From CAZIKF01 sp964539825 (GTDB taxonomy: Bacteria; Muiribacteriota; UBA6191): 64,000 nt of DNA. The DNA lies in NCBI GenBank assembly GCA_964539825.1, contig CAZIKF010000019.1:1-64000 (forward strand). The letters run 5' to 3'. The notes beneath the pieces were generated by a model. It was given only the letters and a program-made list of their open reading frames with translations. It ran no database searches and was not told the origin of the DNA. Positions 49,542 through 59,402 of the stretch are shown piece by piece. The position numbers and the translations under genes are program-made. Each line of letters opens with the position of its first letter. Within the stretch, counting starts at the first letter, position 1.

Positions 49542-52262
49542 TTACTTAAGACAGCAGCGAAAGCCCGTGGTCGCGCTAGTCGCGTTCACAGATACAAAGT
49601 CGTAATCATCCGATGAGTTACAGGTCCCGTCCAAAACACGAAAAGTCACGGCGGTATTGGTTCCGCCCATATCTCGAAGCAGCAATGATTCCCCGGTGGT
49701 AAGTTTCCCCTGGGAACAGGACATGGCTACCTGATTCACATCACAGAGCTGATATCCATCACTCTGACATACTGACAAAGCATCAAAGAATGCTAATGGT
49801 ACCAATCCATGGTTGGCTACCTTTGAGATACAATCTGAACGCAAGTCTGCACCTGATCCTACAAGAGGCTCAGTTTTGGAATCTTTGACACCGCAATTCC
49901 CCTGGACATCTCCCGTACGAAACCAGGACGCCATCAAAGGAGTCTCCAGGGTCACAGGAACCAGGTTCCCTGTTGAGATGCTCATGGAGATTGTGCCATT
50001 GTTATTCAAACTATTTACTCGTTCTGAGTTTGAGTCTTTGATTTCCAAGGCACTGCGATAGTCATTTGCGCTATTGAAATTAACGACGTCCAATTCAAGA
50101 AAGGTCATGGGACTAACTGCGTTGGTATTTCGTAAAACCAACATCTCCGTGACCGCCGTGGTTATCTTCATAGGGACAGTACGGCTGGAGAGCACCGTTA
50201 CCGAAAGTTGATCATTTTCAATCAGAGAACCTGTTGCTGTTGCTGTGCTGAATTGTAATGCACTCAGTGTGGCATCTGCGAAGTCATCATTTTGAAGTAG
50301 GTCGGAGGTACTCAGACCGCTAAATAGCTTATCATTTGTGACCGCTCTATCCACCAGGTCTTCCTCCGCTACTGAACCTGATGCAAAGTCATCAAATGCC
50401 ACCGCCGCGTCAGCAAGGTCCGTCGTAATCACAGAAGAGGACGCGAAAGCAGCTGACTGCATGGTTCCAGCCTCAATTTTGCCGGAAGTCATGGCCGCGC
50501 CGTTGGGTGAGCCGACACTGGAGAATACTCTTGAAGTCAAACTTCCAAACATCTGGGAAGTTCCAACTGCTCCAGTCGCAATATTGAGAGTACCAACCCC
50601 CGAGTTCGGATCCGTGTCATCAAAGTCTTTTAACAAATTCTGATCTACAGCCCCAGCACTTAGGTCAGCACCCTGAATAGTCCCGTCCTGAATCATGGTG
50701 CCATTAAAAAAGCTTAAGCTGGTTCCTCCGTCAAGGTCTGTGAATTCAAGGTTTTGAGAGCGCAATTGAAGATCATCATCCTTATTAGCGGCATTGATGA
50801 AACCAAAAGTAGCAACCGGATTGGACTTGTTTGAAAAATAGGTTAAATCACCGTTGGACAAAATATTGTACCCAAAGGCATTTCCATCTCCATCCGAGAA
50901 TTCAAGAAGTGGGAAAGCATTCACGTTTGTATCGCTGCGGGTAGAAGAGATGGTGAAGGTTTTGCTCTTGAGCCTATCGAAATTCACCAGGGTTTGTGGA
51001 AAAACTCTGGTGAGGTCATTATCGAGGTCCGTCCTGACGGCCTGGGCTGGCACCGCTGAGAGTGCGATTACTCCCGGTGTTGATAGGGTAGCTAGTTTAG
51101 AGTCCTCAATTAACTCTCCCGCATCAGTGCTCTGAAAATCTTCATTTTTAAGGGTTCCATCAGCTATATGATCCCCGTCAATCGCTTCATTATTGAACTG
51201 ATCTATTTCACCATTAACCAATAGATGGCTATGGAGAGAAGAGTCTATGAGTTCATTGGAGACCAAAGTTTGAAATTTACTTAGAGTGGTAGATGTTTCC
51301 GTTACAAGATGCTCCTCAAGAAGATGGGCCGCTCCCAGGGGATTCGTACTGCCCAGAACTGAAATTGTAGATCCAGAGGTAAACTGAAGCAGTTCGGTCA
51401 AGACCAGATCTCCGTTGATCACAACAGTATGAGTCGCCTGTACGGCTGAGGGGAGTGAGTCCGGTACGGATAGTGAACCTGATATATTTAAGGTTTTTCC
51501 AACCGATAGACGTCCTGGAAACTCAGGGTCCATCGCGATTAAATCTCCAGAGCTCGATAATTTCACCACTGACACCTCGGTTTCAGTGGAGTTTGTTCTT
51601 CGAACATCCAAAGCCGCTCCACTTTCAACAGTTGAGGTTACGGATATGTTTCGAACACTTTGAAGCCTGCCGTCCTCATCAACTCTGAACACGACCGTAT
51701 CGGTGCCTGAACTATCATTTCGTAAAGTTAGCTGGTCAGCATTTGCTTTGGTTTCCGCGGATCCATCGATGAGAAAGGAGCCCGCTTCAAGACGAGTCAG
51801 AGGATGCCCAATTGTGGTAAAGGATTCCGGTTCAAGAGAATTGAATCCGAGGGTATTTTCAGAGCCAAATGCATAAGGAAAGGAGTGAAACACCTGCTGT
51901 CCAACCTTACCACCATTATTGGAATCCCCTATTAAGATTTCAAGAAAATATGGTTCATCAAAAGTAAGCGGAGTCTGAGCACCTGTAGAAACATCAATGA
52001 ATAGCGTAAACAAGCCATCTTGCACTTTCACTCCACGGTGAATCTGGTTGAGTAAGGGAGGAACGCTAAGTGAAGGCGCGGCTACACTGCGTAAAAAGAC
52101 CCTGAAATCTAGTGTTTGACCCAGGTCACCTTCAGGAGGTCTGAGTGTGCTGTGATCTAGAAGTCTCCCCTGGTAAATCAGTACGCGAGGAACTTCTCCA
52201 AAGGAGCTAGCGAGTAAGATACTAAGTACAAAGATCAGGCGGCTCAGGGATTGATGCAACAT
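49542..52262 (-). CDS. Large secreted surface protein, paralogue 1
   Basis: 906 residues with a signal peptide. N-terminal module V-P-R-V-L-I-Y-Q-G-R-L-L-D is shared with the next gene. The middle is low-complexity beta, with A-D-G-T-L-K-N-E-D-F-type units (I-D-G-D-H-I-A-D-G-T, I-Q-G-A-D-L-S-A-G-A), like phage tail-fibre or collagen-adjacent surface proteins. The C-terminal module has V-C-Q-S-D-G-Y-Q-L-C and ends G-F-R-C-C-L-K. Exported, probably cell-surface displayed. Its start overlaps the stop of the upstream paralogue by 19 nt. Confidence 0.65.
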   Translation of the reverse strand: MLHQSLSRLIFVLSILLASSFGEVPRVLIYQGRLLDHSTLRPPEGDLGQTLDFRVFLRSVAAPSLSVPPLLNQIHRGVKVQDGLFTLFIDVSTGAQTPLTFDEPYFLEILIGDSNNGGKVGQQVFHSFPYAFGSENTLGFNSLEPESFTTIGHPLTRLEAGSFLIDGSAETKANADQLTLRNDSSGTDTVVFRVDEDGRLQSVRNISVTSTVESGAALDVRRTNSTETEVSVVKLSSSGDLIAMDPEFPGRLSVGKTLNISGSLSVPDSLPSAVQATHTVVINGDLVLTELLQFTSGSTISVLGSTNPLGAAHLLEEHLVTETSTTLSKFQTLVSNELIDSSLHSHLLVNGEIDQFNNEAIDGDHIADGTLKNEDFQSTDAGELIEDSKLATLSTPGVIALSAVPAQAVRTDLDNDLTRVFPQTLVNFDRLKSKTFTISSTRSDTNVNAFPLLEFSDGDGNAFGYNILSNGDLTYFSNKSNPVATFGFINAANKDDDLQLRSQNLEFTDLDGGTSLSFFNGTMIQDGTIQGADLSAGAVDQNLLKDFDDTDPNSGVGTLNIATGAVGTSQMFGSLTSRVFSSVGSPNGAAMTSGKIEAGTMQSAAFASSSVITTDLADAAVAFDDFASGSVAEEDLVDRAVTNDKLFSGLSTSDLLQNDDFADATLSALQFSTATATGSLIENDQLSVTVLSSRTVPMKITTAVTEMLVLRNTNAVSPMTFLELDVVNFNSANDYRSALEIKDSNSERVNSLNNNGTISMSISTGNLVPVTLETPLMASWFRTGDVQGNCGVKDSKTEPLVGSGADLRSDCISKVANHGLVPLAFFDALSVCQSDGYQLCDVNQVAMSCSQGKLTTGESLLLRDMGGTNTAVTFRVLDGTCNSSDDYDFVSVNATSATTGFRCCLK

Positions 52263-54850
52263 GCATAATCTCCCGTGTTCGTGACTGGTAATGAACTAAT
52301 CACGGATTCGCCAGCTTCATCACACTCTGTTCCCGACCCTACGACCTTCTGAAAGGTAAGTGCTTCTATAGTTGTGCTCACTGTCAGATCAGTGGATAAA
52401 ATTGGATTGGTGCCACCAATTTCACCTGCCTGACAAGCCTGTCGAAGTTCAGAAATGCTACACAAACCAGCCCCTTCCTGGCTGCAGGTTAACAAAGCAT
52501 TATTGAAATTCACATCCGCCAGAGAGGATTTATCTGAAAAGCAGAACCCATTCCCGTAGGTGCTGGCCTCATCATTGGGGTCAACTTGATTATAAGCAGA
52601 TTTCATCAGGCAACTGGAGGTGGCGCTGGTGACACCCAGCATCACCGCAAAAACTTTGGGATCCAGGGTTACTGCCTGCGAAAAATCTGCTGACCTCATA
52701 GAGATGGAGCCATCCAGATTTAGGCTAAGTAGCTGTAGATTACTTCCGCTACCCTGGTTTGTTAGTAATACGCCAGGTCCCGTAAGACCGGTAGCGGTAC
52801 TCTCCATCTTCAAAAAGAGAGGACTGGCAATCGTCGAGGCCAGAGTGATATGCGGCGTGGTGGTGTTGGATATAGAGATGCTCATGGGGATATCTCTACT
52901 CTCTAGAACAGTGCTATCCAGGTGGTTATTGTTGATGGCCCCGTCAGCAATCTTAGCACCAGTGATCACCCCGTCATCCACTTTATCCCCTGTTACTGCT
53001 CCGGTGGCAATCTTAGGACTGGTTACAGAACCAGTAGCAAGCACATTTGAGTTTACGCTCAAATCACTAATTTTGGCACTGGTGACCGAACCATTGGCAA
53101 GCTTGTCACTCGTAATGGCTCCATCAGCTATTTCGGTGGTAGTGATCGCGTCATTAGCTATTTTGTCGGTGGTGATTACTCCATCCTGGATTTTAGCCTG
53201 GGTCACCGCACCGTCAGCAATTTTTACATCGGTGACGGCTCCATCTTCAATTTTGGCGGTTACTACCGCTCCGTCGGCTATTTTCGTTTCATCGACCGCT
53301 TTCGCCGCAAGGTCCTCTGTTAAGATAGTTCCGTCTTGAATCACTGCTCCGGAAATCATATCTGAATCACCCTGGAAGACTACGTCTCGGAGTGAAATCT
53401 CCGTCTTAGTCCCATTGTTTTGTATCTTGATTCTCTCCACCTCTCCCTGCCCGGTAACCACGCGGATAAACTTGAGAATTCCGTCTCCATCGAGCGTCCA
53501 TCGAAATTGACCATTCAAATCTCGTATTTCGACGAAATTACTGCCGATTGCTGAATTTGTAGAGGTCACTTGAAAGGTTTTGGAACGAAGCCTGTCAAAT
53601 TCATTGAGTGTCTGCAGGGTTGACTTGCTTGTATCGGAAAATCCAGCTCCAAAGGTATTATCCTGGTTTTCAAGCGCGACCTCAACGGGAAGCGCGGTTG
53701 AACTTATTTTTCCGCTCGTGACTATAGTAGCCAACTTGCTATCAGCAATCTCGGCATTAGCTGCTATATCTACATTCCCGATGGTTCCGTCTTGGATATC
53801 AAGTGACTCCACGGCCCCATCCGCTATAGCAGTGGAAGTGATTTGAGAAGCTGAAAAACTGTGAACGTGAAAGGAACCGGTAACCACTGAGCCGCTAACA
53901 AGGGAGGAAAGTCTCGTAAAAAAGTCAGAACTAGCGTGATCTTCGAGGGAATGCGCCTGCCCAAGAATATTACCGGAAGTACTGGATGGCTGGGCATCTA
54001 TTGAGGCACCCACCCCGAAGCTCAGTTGACCCTGTAGGACCATACGCTGTAACGTCGCTGTTCCACTGACCGTCAGGCTGCCAACTTCAGATCTACCCGC
54101 AACATCAAGATCCCCACCCACGGTAACATTACCACTTTGATCCGCAACAAAGACATTTTCCTTATCAGAATTTATGACACGGAAGCTTCCTTCCGTTTCA
54201 ATGGCTCCACTGGCACGAATCGTATTGACCTTATCTATGTCTCCTGAGGCTGTGATCTGAAAGATTTCGACACCATCCCCATTCTTGATGGCTAACTGAG
54301 ATTCATTTGGAGTGATTCCGCTACCGGTTCCATCGATTGTGAAACTCTTTCCTCCCGCCGTCGTGTGAGTATGTGAAGCCAGTGAATACTGGTCAGCAGC
54401 CTTTCCCCCCAGAAATAAGGCATTCTTGGAAGTAATCGCGTAGGGAACTGTTCTAAATTTTTGAAATCCCAGGTTTCCCCCACCCGATCCCTGAACTACA
54501 ACTTCAATTCCAAAGGGTTGATCAAATGTGACACTGTTAGGAACAGGGATCTCTACGTTAAAGACTCCATCACGGATGGAAACACTGCTGGCGGTATGCG
54601 TAAACTGAACCTCTTCCGGTGCCCCGGTCGCCCCCACGGTTCGGACGGAAAAGGTCATTTGTTTGGTGACCACTCCCTCTACCGGGCGGTTAGTTGCTGC
54701 ATCCAGGAATCGTCCCTGATACTGTAGAACCTGAGGTATCTCAGCGCCTTGAATAAAAGGGATAAAGAGAAAAATCAGACAAAAAAACATCCAAATCCCC
54801 ATTTTTTGATAGATTAGTATATCAAAACACCGTTTCATAAGGAACCTCAA
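52244..54850 (-). CDS. Large secreted surface protein with 10-residue repeats, paralogue 2
   Basis: 868 residues. Membrane-spanning signal at about 15-35, N-terminal module I-P-Q-V-L-Q-Y-Q-G-R-F-L-D-A-A, centre with a run of 10-residue units such as G-A-V-T-D-V-K-I-A-D (encoded at 52936-53310), and a C-terminal module L-L-T-C-S-Q-E-G-A-G-L-C with a final Y-A-C-C-I-N-P. Same start and end modules as the gene at 49542. Such repeats form beta-helical or fibre-like rods. Probably an adhesin or fibre; no anchoring motif is visible. Confidence 0.65.
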   Translation of the reverse strand: MRFLMKRCFDILIYQKMGIWMFFCLIFLFIPFIQGAEIPQVLQYQGRFLDAATNRPVEGVVTKQMTFSVRTVGATGAPEEVQFTHTASSVSIRDGVFNVEIPVPNSVTFDQPFGIEVVVQGSGGGNLGFQKFRTVPYAITSKNALFLGGKAADQYSLASHTHTTAGGKSFTIDGTGSGITPNESQLAIKNGDGVEIFQITASGDIDKVNTIRASGAIETEGSFRVINSDKENVFVADQSGNVTVGGDLDVAGRSEVGSLTVSGTATLQRMVLQGQLSFGVGASIDAQPSSTSGNILGQAHSLEDHASSDFFTRLSSLVSGSVVTGSFHVHSFSASQITSTAIADGAVESLDIQDGTIGNVDIAANAEIADSKLATIVTSGKISSTALPVEVALENQDNTFGAGFSDTSKSTLQTLNEFDRLRSKTFQVTSTNSAIGSNFVEIRDLNGQFRWTLDGDGILKFIRVVTGQGEVERIKIQNNGTKTEISLRDVVFQGDSDMISGAVIQDGTILTEDLAAKAVDETKIADGAVVTAKIEDGAVTDVKIADGAVTQAKIQDGVITTDKIANDAITTTEIADGAITSDKLANGSVTSAKISDLSVNSNVLATGSVTSPKIATGAVTGDKVDDGVITGAKIADGAINNNHLDSTVLESRDIPMSISISNTTTPHITLASTIASPLFLKMESTATGLTGPGVLLTNQGSGSNLQLLSLNLDGSISMRSADFSQAVTLDPKVFAVMLGVTSATSSCLMKSAYNQVDPNDEASTYGNGFCFSDKSSLADVNFNNALLTCSQEGAGLCSISELRQACQAGEIGGTNPILSTDLTVSTTIEALTFQKVVGSGTECDEAGESVISSLPVTNTGDYACCINP
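52936..53310 (-). repeat. Coding tandem repeats of about 30 bp
   Basis: Roughly twelve units encode I-A-D-G-A-V-T-x-x-K-type decapeptides inside the 868-residue surface protein. Unit length 30 bp with occasional slips; sequence drift between units is high. Prone to length change by slippage. Confidence 0.7.
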
Positions 54851-56466
54851 GGACAGGTGAGTCCGGTTTGACCTTCATAAGTTGTGCAACTCTGGCATGT
54901 GCCGCTCGGACCTTCATCCACAACCTTCACCACTCCGTCTATAATCTGAATACAGGGAAACTCATCTGCCACACCTGGAGAAAATGGCCCTGTGAGCAAC
55001 AGAATTCTTTTTCCGGCATCATTGCATTGCGAACTTGCGTAGATGGAATTGCTGTCTGTGTCACAAAAAACCACCACTCCAGAAGTTAACACCGAAGTGA
55101 ATGCTCCTTCAAAAGTTGTTCTAAGCTGCCCATCCACTGAAATATCCGTGAGTTCAATCGCGGTAAGATTTGGACTCAATTGGGCGGAACTCCCTGGGAT
55201 TTGGGCGGAATGGCTCAAGGATATAATGGGATCTGCCGGCACAACACCCTGTATCCCAACCTTCACAAGTTCTACTTCTTTGTTTTTCAATGCCCTCGTA
55301 GTGACCGCGGCACCAGAGCCCAGTGTATAGCTGATCGTCCCGGTTTGAGTATTCTGCATCTCAATCGAAAACCCCAGGAATCCACCGGCAAACATTTTGG
55401 ATGGACGACCGGAGTAATCCACTACCGACTGAGGGGGATTGGTATTGAAATTTACGGCTACTTCACGCTCATTTAATAACTCAAGGTTTCCCGCACCATC
55501 CCTGGATTGAAATTCCAATACATAGGTGCCTTCTTCGTTTAAAGAAATAGTTTTGGGTGCGGCTGCTGTGACAAAACCAGTAGTAACCGCGGAAAGGGTT
55601 GAAGTCGTTTTATCCTTTTCAGAAACCCGGTAGGTTATTGTTAAAGATTCAAAATTGTCCAGGGAGATTTCAACGGCTTGACGGTGGGGCCCTTCCACCG
55701 TACTTCCATCGGCGATAAAAATCGCTGTCACCGGCGCAACTGTATCCACTTCTTCAAACTCAAGGGGTGCACTGGAAGCCTCTCCACCTATATTGGTCGT
55801 GACCGATGGACTCAGGTCAAGGGTTGCCTCCGCTGCCGCCAGGATTGTCTGTGTTCCATCAAACTCCAATCCAATTCCTTCAACTCTTACCTTCCGCAGC
55901 AAGCCTGCGTCTACCTGGACTACTCCTGAATCTGGAGGAGCAACACCAGTCAGGCATTGATCCGGAAAATTGGCAACTATCGGCACAAATAGATCAGAAG
56001 CTGTGATGGTTACCCGAAATTGACAGATTTTATCCTTAAGTCCTGAAACAGCTTTTCGCAGTACGGAATAAGCCGTCGATTTCGCAGCCAGATCCTTGCT
56101 TAGCTCCTCATTGTTTGCAGCAGGATTTTCTCCGAGAACCTCATTCCAGGAAAAGGAAGCTGAATCTTGCACTGGCTCAGGCTTTTGAAGGTGATAGGTG
56201 GAAAGATCAAGGTCTGAGACAATTTTGGACTTGGAGAGATTTAAAGCCTGCCCAAAGGAAATTCTAAGAACCGCCTGGGGTGCTCCCGAAGCAGTCCCCA
56301 AACCTGAGCCAGTACTGGCTCCGCCTCCACCACAACCCTGGAAAAAGACGACCAGGGAAACAAGGGCTCCCAAACCCAATATCCACGAAATAGCCCCGCC
56401 TTTATGGATGGGGGACCTATGGTCGCTTTGCGTATAGCGGATATAAAGTGACCGAAATGGCCTCAA
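54847..56466 (-). CDS. Large putative lipoprotein, unknown function
   Basis: 539 residues. L-G-A-L-V-S-L-V-V-F-F-Q-G-C-G-G-G-G places a lipobox Cys at about 45; a shorter start is possible. Beta-rich body with Ig-like or cadherin-like repeats (S-R-D-G-A-G-N-L-E-L-L-N) that resemble choice-of-anchor domains, and a Cys-rich end (C-Q-S-C-T-T-Y-E-G-Q-T-G-L-T-C-P). Overlaps the downstream 868-residue protein by 4 nt, so the three large proteins form one operon. Confidence 0.6.
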   Translation of the reverse strand: MRPFRSLYIRYTQSDHRSPIHKGGAISWILGLGALVSLVVFFQGCGGGGASTGSGLGTASGAPQAVLRISFGQALNLSKSKIVSDLDLSTYHLQKPEPVQDSASFSWNEVLGENPAANNEELSKDLAAKSTAYSVLRKAVSGLKDKICQFRVTITASDLFVPIVANFPDQCLTGVAPPDSGVVQVDAGLLRKVRVEGIGLEFDGTQTILAAAEATLDLSPSVTTNIGGEASSAPLEFEEVDTVAPVTAIFIADGSTVEGPHRQAVEISLDNFESLTITYRVSEKDKTTSTLSAVTTGFVTAAAPKTISLNEEGTYVLEFQSRDGAGNLELLNEREVAVNFNTNPPQSVVDYSGRPSKMFAGGFLGFSIEMQNTQTGTISYTLGSGAAVTTRALKNKEVELVKVGIQGVVPADPIISLSHSAQIPGSSAQLSPNLTAIELTDISVDGQLRTTFEGAFTSVLTSGVVVFCDTDSNSIYASSQCNDAGKRILLLTGPFSPGVADEFPCIQIIDGVVKVVDEGPSGTCQSCTTYEGQTGLTCP

Positions 56467-56642
56467 GTCCGACCTCCAGGGTTCGGAAAACCACGTGCGC
56501 CCCGTCCCATTGGTAAGCGGGGATTAATGTTCATCCCCCATACTTTCGAGAATTCGACCTCAAAATTTAATAAGTCGAACAAAATTGGTTATCAAACATG
56601 ATTTTTTGTATGAATTTAATTCGAAGGGAGGAAAGTCCAACC

Positions 56643-58010
56643 TTACCAGTGCCATAAACCAATCTGAGTTTCATCTTGCTCAGACATAGTAAGACGCTGC
56701 GCCCTTGAACTCTCCAGATGGATGCGATAAATCTCATAATTATTATCATAATCGGTCAGATAATAGAGATACTCGTCATTGAATCCAGCCAACAGGTTTT
56801 TAAAATGAAAATTCTGTTCCTGAAGAATTTGTGGTCTCTTTTTTAAGGGATCCACCCATCCAAGCTGGGAGACGATCGATTCTTCAAGTCCGGATTTTAA
56901 CGAAGAAAAGTAGATCCGGTTGGTCAATCTAGACCAACAAAAACTGAGCTGTTTCGCGCTCAGGGAGGTTAAAGGAACCTCCGTAGAGGATTTAAGGTCA
57001 CGAACCATCAATTCCTTGCTATCTCCAGACAATCGAACGAAAGCTAACCATCGCCCGTCCGGAGAAACCTGGGGATCGGCATCATCTCCAGGGCCAAAAG
57101 ATACTTTCACTGGTTTTTTACCCGGTATCCATGAGTAAATCTTGGTTGAGTCAGAAGGGCTTCTTCTTGCGCTAAGGATCATTCTTACACGGGCCTCATC
57201 CCAGAAAAACTCTTTAATTTCCTGAAAGTCTTGGAGATGTTGGCGTGGACTGGTGTTTTCCTTGCCCAGATCAAAGGGAATGGACAAAAGCATCGTCTTT
57301 CCCTTGAAATTCTCAAGGAAAAAGACCTCATTCTTACTAACGCTTCGAACGGGAGAACTTATTGCTCCTCGTGCCTTAAAGAGGGGTTCCAACTCTCCGG
57401 CATCCACACTCAGAAAAAAGATTCCATCTCTTCCATCAGGAACCTTTAGAACTACAAGGAATCCCTCTCGATCCGAAGGACTTGAATAAAGTCTTTCAAG
57501 ATTCACATTGGAATATGGTCTCAGGTCCGCCCCATTATCAAGCATGGTGAAGATCATCTTAGCCCGCTTGAAAAAAATCCTGGAACGTATTTCCGGATCC
57601 TTGACCCTGGCTTCCTCAATTTCTGTATCCGGTCTTAGCTCGGGAAGATTCAGCTTGTTTCGAGCTTCCAAAATTGTCTTAAGGCGCTGCGCTGAATAAC
57701 TATTTTTGGGATCGTATTCCAGGGTTTTTCGAAAATACTTTTCAGCAATTTTCGGGTATCCAAGAATCTCGAAGCAAGCGCCAATCCGATTGTAAACACT
57801 GTAGAACTGGGGACGGGAACGAATGACTCTCTTGAATTCCTTAATAGCATGAGCACATTGCCCTTTTTTTTGGTAACTGACCCCTAGCCTCAAGACGGAA
57901 CCAATATCCGTCTGATCATTCGCCTGCGTGCAGAGACTGAAAAGGTAAAAGAATAGTAAAGATGATACCCTTCGCATAGACTGTAAAGGGAGCAATTGAA
58001 AAAAATTCAC
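56643..58010 (-). CDS. TPR plus TolB-like beta-propeller protein
   Basis: 455 residues with a signal peptide. Residues about 35-125 are TPR (G-Q-C-A-H-A-I-K-E-F-K-R-V-I-R-S-R-P-Q, G-Y-P-K-I-A-E-K-Y-F-R-K-T-L-E-Y-D-P-K-N-S). From about 240 on, repeats such as D-P-Q-V-S-P-D-G-R-W-L-A-F-V-R-L-S-G-D and Y-L-T-D-Y-D-N-N-Y-E-I-Y-R-I are WD40/TolB-like propeller blades. Likely a periplasmic protein-binding scaffold. ATGA overlap with the sugar-binding protein gene upstream, though a transport role is not evident. Confidence 0.7.
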   Translation of the reverse strand: MNFFQLLPLQSMRRVSSLLFFYLFSLCTQANDQTDIGSVLRLGVSYQKKGQCAHAIKEFKRVIRSRPQFYSVYNRIGACFEILGYPKIAEKYFRKTLEYDPKNSYSAQRLKTILEARNKLNLPELRPDTEIEEARVKDPEIRSRIFFKRAKMIFTMLDNGADLRPYSNVNLERLYSSPSDREGFLVVLKVPDGRDGIFFLSVDAGELEPLFKARGAISSPVRSVSKNEVFFLENFKGKTMLLSIPFDLGKENTSPRQHLQDFQEIKEFFWDEARVRMILSARRSPSDSTKIYSWIPGKKPVKVSFGPGDDADPQVSPDGRWLAFVRLSGDSKELMVRDLKSSTEVPLTSLSAKQLSFCWSRLTNRIYFSSLKSGLEESIVSQLGWVDPLKKRPQILQEQNFHFKNLLAGFNDEYLYYLTDYDNNYEIYRIHLESSRAQRLTMSEQDETQIGLWHW

Positions 58011-59398
58011 AGGCTGTATTTGGCCAGTTCCCGGTTCATCCTTTTGGCAGCATCAGACAGGTTCTCTTGAACCATTTTTCGAATCTTGGAGGTCTCTCCA
58101 CCCTTTTCCACGATGGAAATTATCTTTTCCATCGCCGAGCGTAAAATTATGCGGCACCGGTACCAGGCACTGGATCGGGGCTCCATGTCCCCTATTTTCA
58201 ACTGTTCAATCCCAGCCCTTCCCCCTTCTACCTCGCGCATATATTTTTGCATTTTGGGCAGCTTTAAAGAAGCCCTCCGGGTGGGAACATAGAACGTATT
58301 CATTGCCCATCGCGCCGTTATTTCCGGGGAATTGAACCACTTGATAAAATCCCAGGCACCCCTTGAACGCTCCTCTCCGATACCGCTAAACAGACAAACA
58401 TTCGTTCCCGACAAGATGGACACATCCCGCTTTTCACCGCCCGGGACTGCTGCTACCCCATAAGGGAAATTCAGCTTGTTTGCCATGAATTTTTGTGAAA
58501 CCGAACTGGTGATGATAAAGGCTACTTTCTGGGCTCCAAAATCATTTTGATGATCGTAACCCTGGGTGCGGTATCCCCAACCCTTTGAAATTGCGTTCAC
58601 AAACCACATGAGGGAGTCTACAGAAACCTCCGAGTCAAAGAGCACTTTGGTTTCCTCTTTATTAGTCATTGCACCTCCGCTTTGCAGCAGCATGATTTCA
58701 AAGAGCCAGGGGTCAATACTAAATGCGTATCCTCCAACCGGATCTCTGGAGTCACCTGACTGTGAACGAAGCACCGGTCTACGCTTATCGGGATCAAATA
58801 CTACCTTAGACTGAACCAGGGCTGATATGGCGGCAAGCTCATTCCAGCTTTTAGGCGGGCGCTCCCAGCCTACCAGTGAGAGAACTCTTTTGTTATACAT
58901 GAGGACGGGGAAACTCTTGTTAAAGGGAAGCGAATAGACCTTGCCATCTCCATAAGTGCTGTTGCGCTGAAGAACTTCAAAGAGGTCTGTGAATCCATCC
59001 CAATCCTTTATATATGGGCTTAGATTCTGAAGAGATTCTTCCCCTTCATCGCGGGTTAACAGCATCGTGACACCTTCATACATCTGGGCTATATCAGGTG
59101 TCTTTCCAGCCATCACTGAAGCAATGATCTTTTGCTCAAGGATGTCATATCTACCCATGAATTCTTCGTGGACATGGAACTTGTCCTGAGAAGAATTATA
59201 TTCATTCAAAAGTGAGGTGAGTGTATCTCCAAGAGCCCCGGGCATGGCGTGCCAGAAGACAATCTTGCGCTTACCATCAGCGGTCAGCTCACGGGTAGGA
59301 TCTCCAAGGCAGCCAGTAAAGAAAAGACATAGGACGAGAAGCCAAAGCAGGGAAAAGCTCCCATATCCTCTTCGCTCTTCTCTCTTCTCTCTTCTCAT
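58007..59398 (-). CDS. Sugar ABC transporter substrate-binding lipoprotein
   Basis: 463 residues, UgpB/MalE-type extracellular binding protein. Lipobox F-F-T-G-C (Cys30). F-W-H-A-M-P-G-A-L-G-D-T-L, I-A-S-V-M-A-G-K-T-P-D-I-A-Q-M, G-K-V-Y-S-L-P-F-N-K-S and A-W-D-F-I-K-W-F-N-S-P are hallmarks of family 1 solute-binding proteins. The N-terminus has a basic low-complexity stretch from a CTCTTCT-type tract in DNA. Likely binds glycerol-phosphate or an oligosaccharide; not resolved. Delivers to the two permeases encoded just upstream. Confidence 0.9.
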   Translation of the reverse strand: MRREKREERRGYGSFSLLWLLVLCLFFTGCLGDPTRELTADGKRKIVFWHAMPGALGDTLTSLLNEYNSSQDKFHVHEEFMGRYDILEQKIIASVMAGKTPDIAQMYEGVTMLLTRDEGEESLQNLSPYIKDWDGFTDLFEVLQRNSTYGDGKVYSLPFNKSFPVLMYNKRVLSLVGWERPPKSWNELAAISALVQSKVVFDPDKRRPVLRSQSGDSRDPVGGYAFSIDPWLFEIMLLQSGGAMTNKEETKVLFDSEVSVDSLMWFVNAISKGWGYRTQGYDHQNDFGAQKVAFIITSSVSQKFMANKLNFPYGVAAVPGGEKRDVSILSGTNVCLFSGIGEERSRGAWDFIKWFNSPEITARWAMNTFYVPTRRASLKLPKMQKYMREVEGGRAGIEQLKIGDMEPRSSAWYRCRIILRSAMEKIISIVEKGGETSKIRKMVQENLSDAAKRMNRELAKYSL

Positions 59399-59402
59399 TC
59401 CT

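Noticed and set aside
52936..53310. CRISPR-like array of 30-bp repeats
   Set aside because: The units are directly adjacent, in frame and encode decapeptides of a secreted protein; there are no spacers and no cas genes.
52620..53339. Plus-strand 239-codon reading frame
   Set aside because: It is antisense to the decapeptide repeats of the surface protein, and its own repetitive hydrophobic sequence is a shadow of them.
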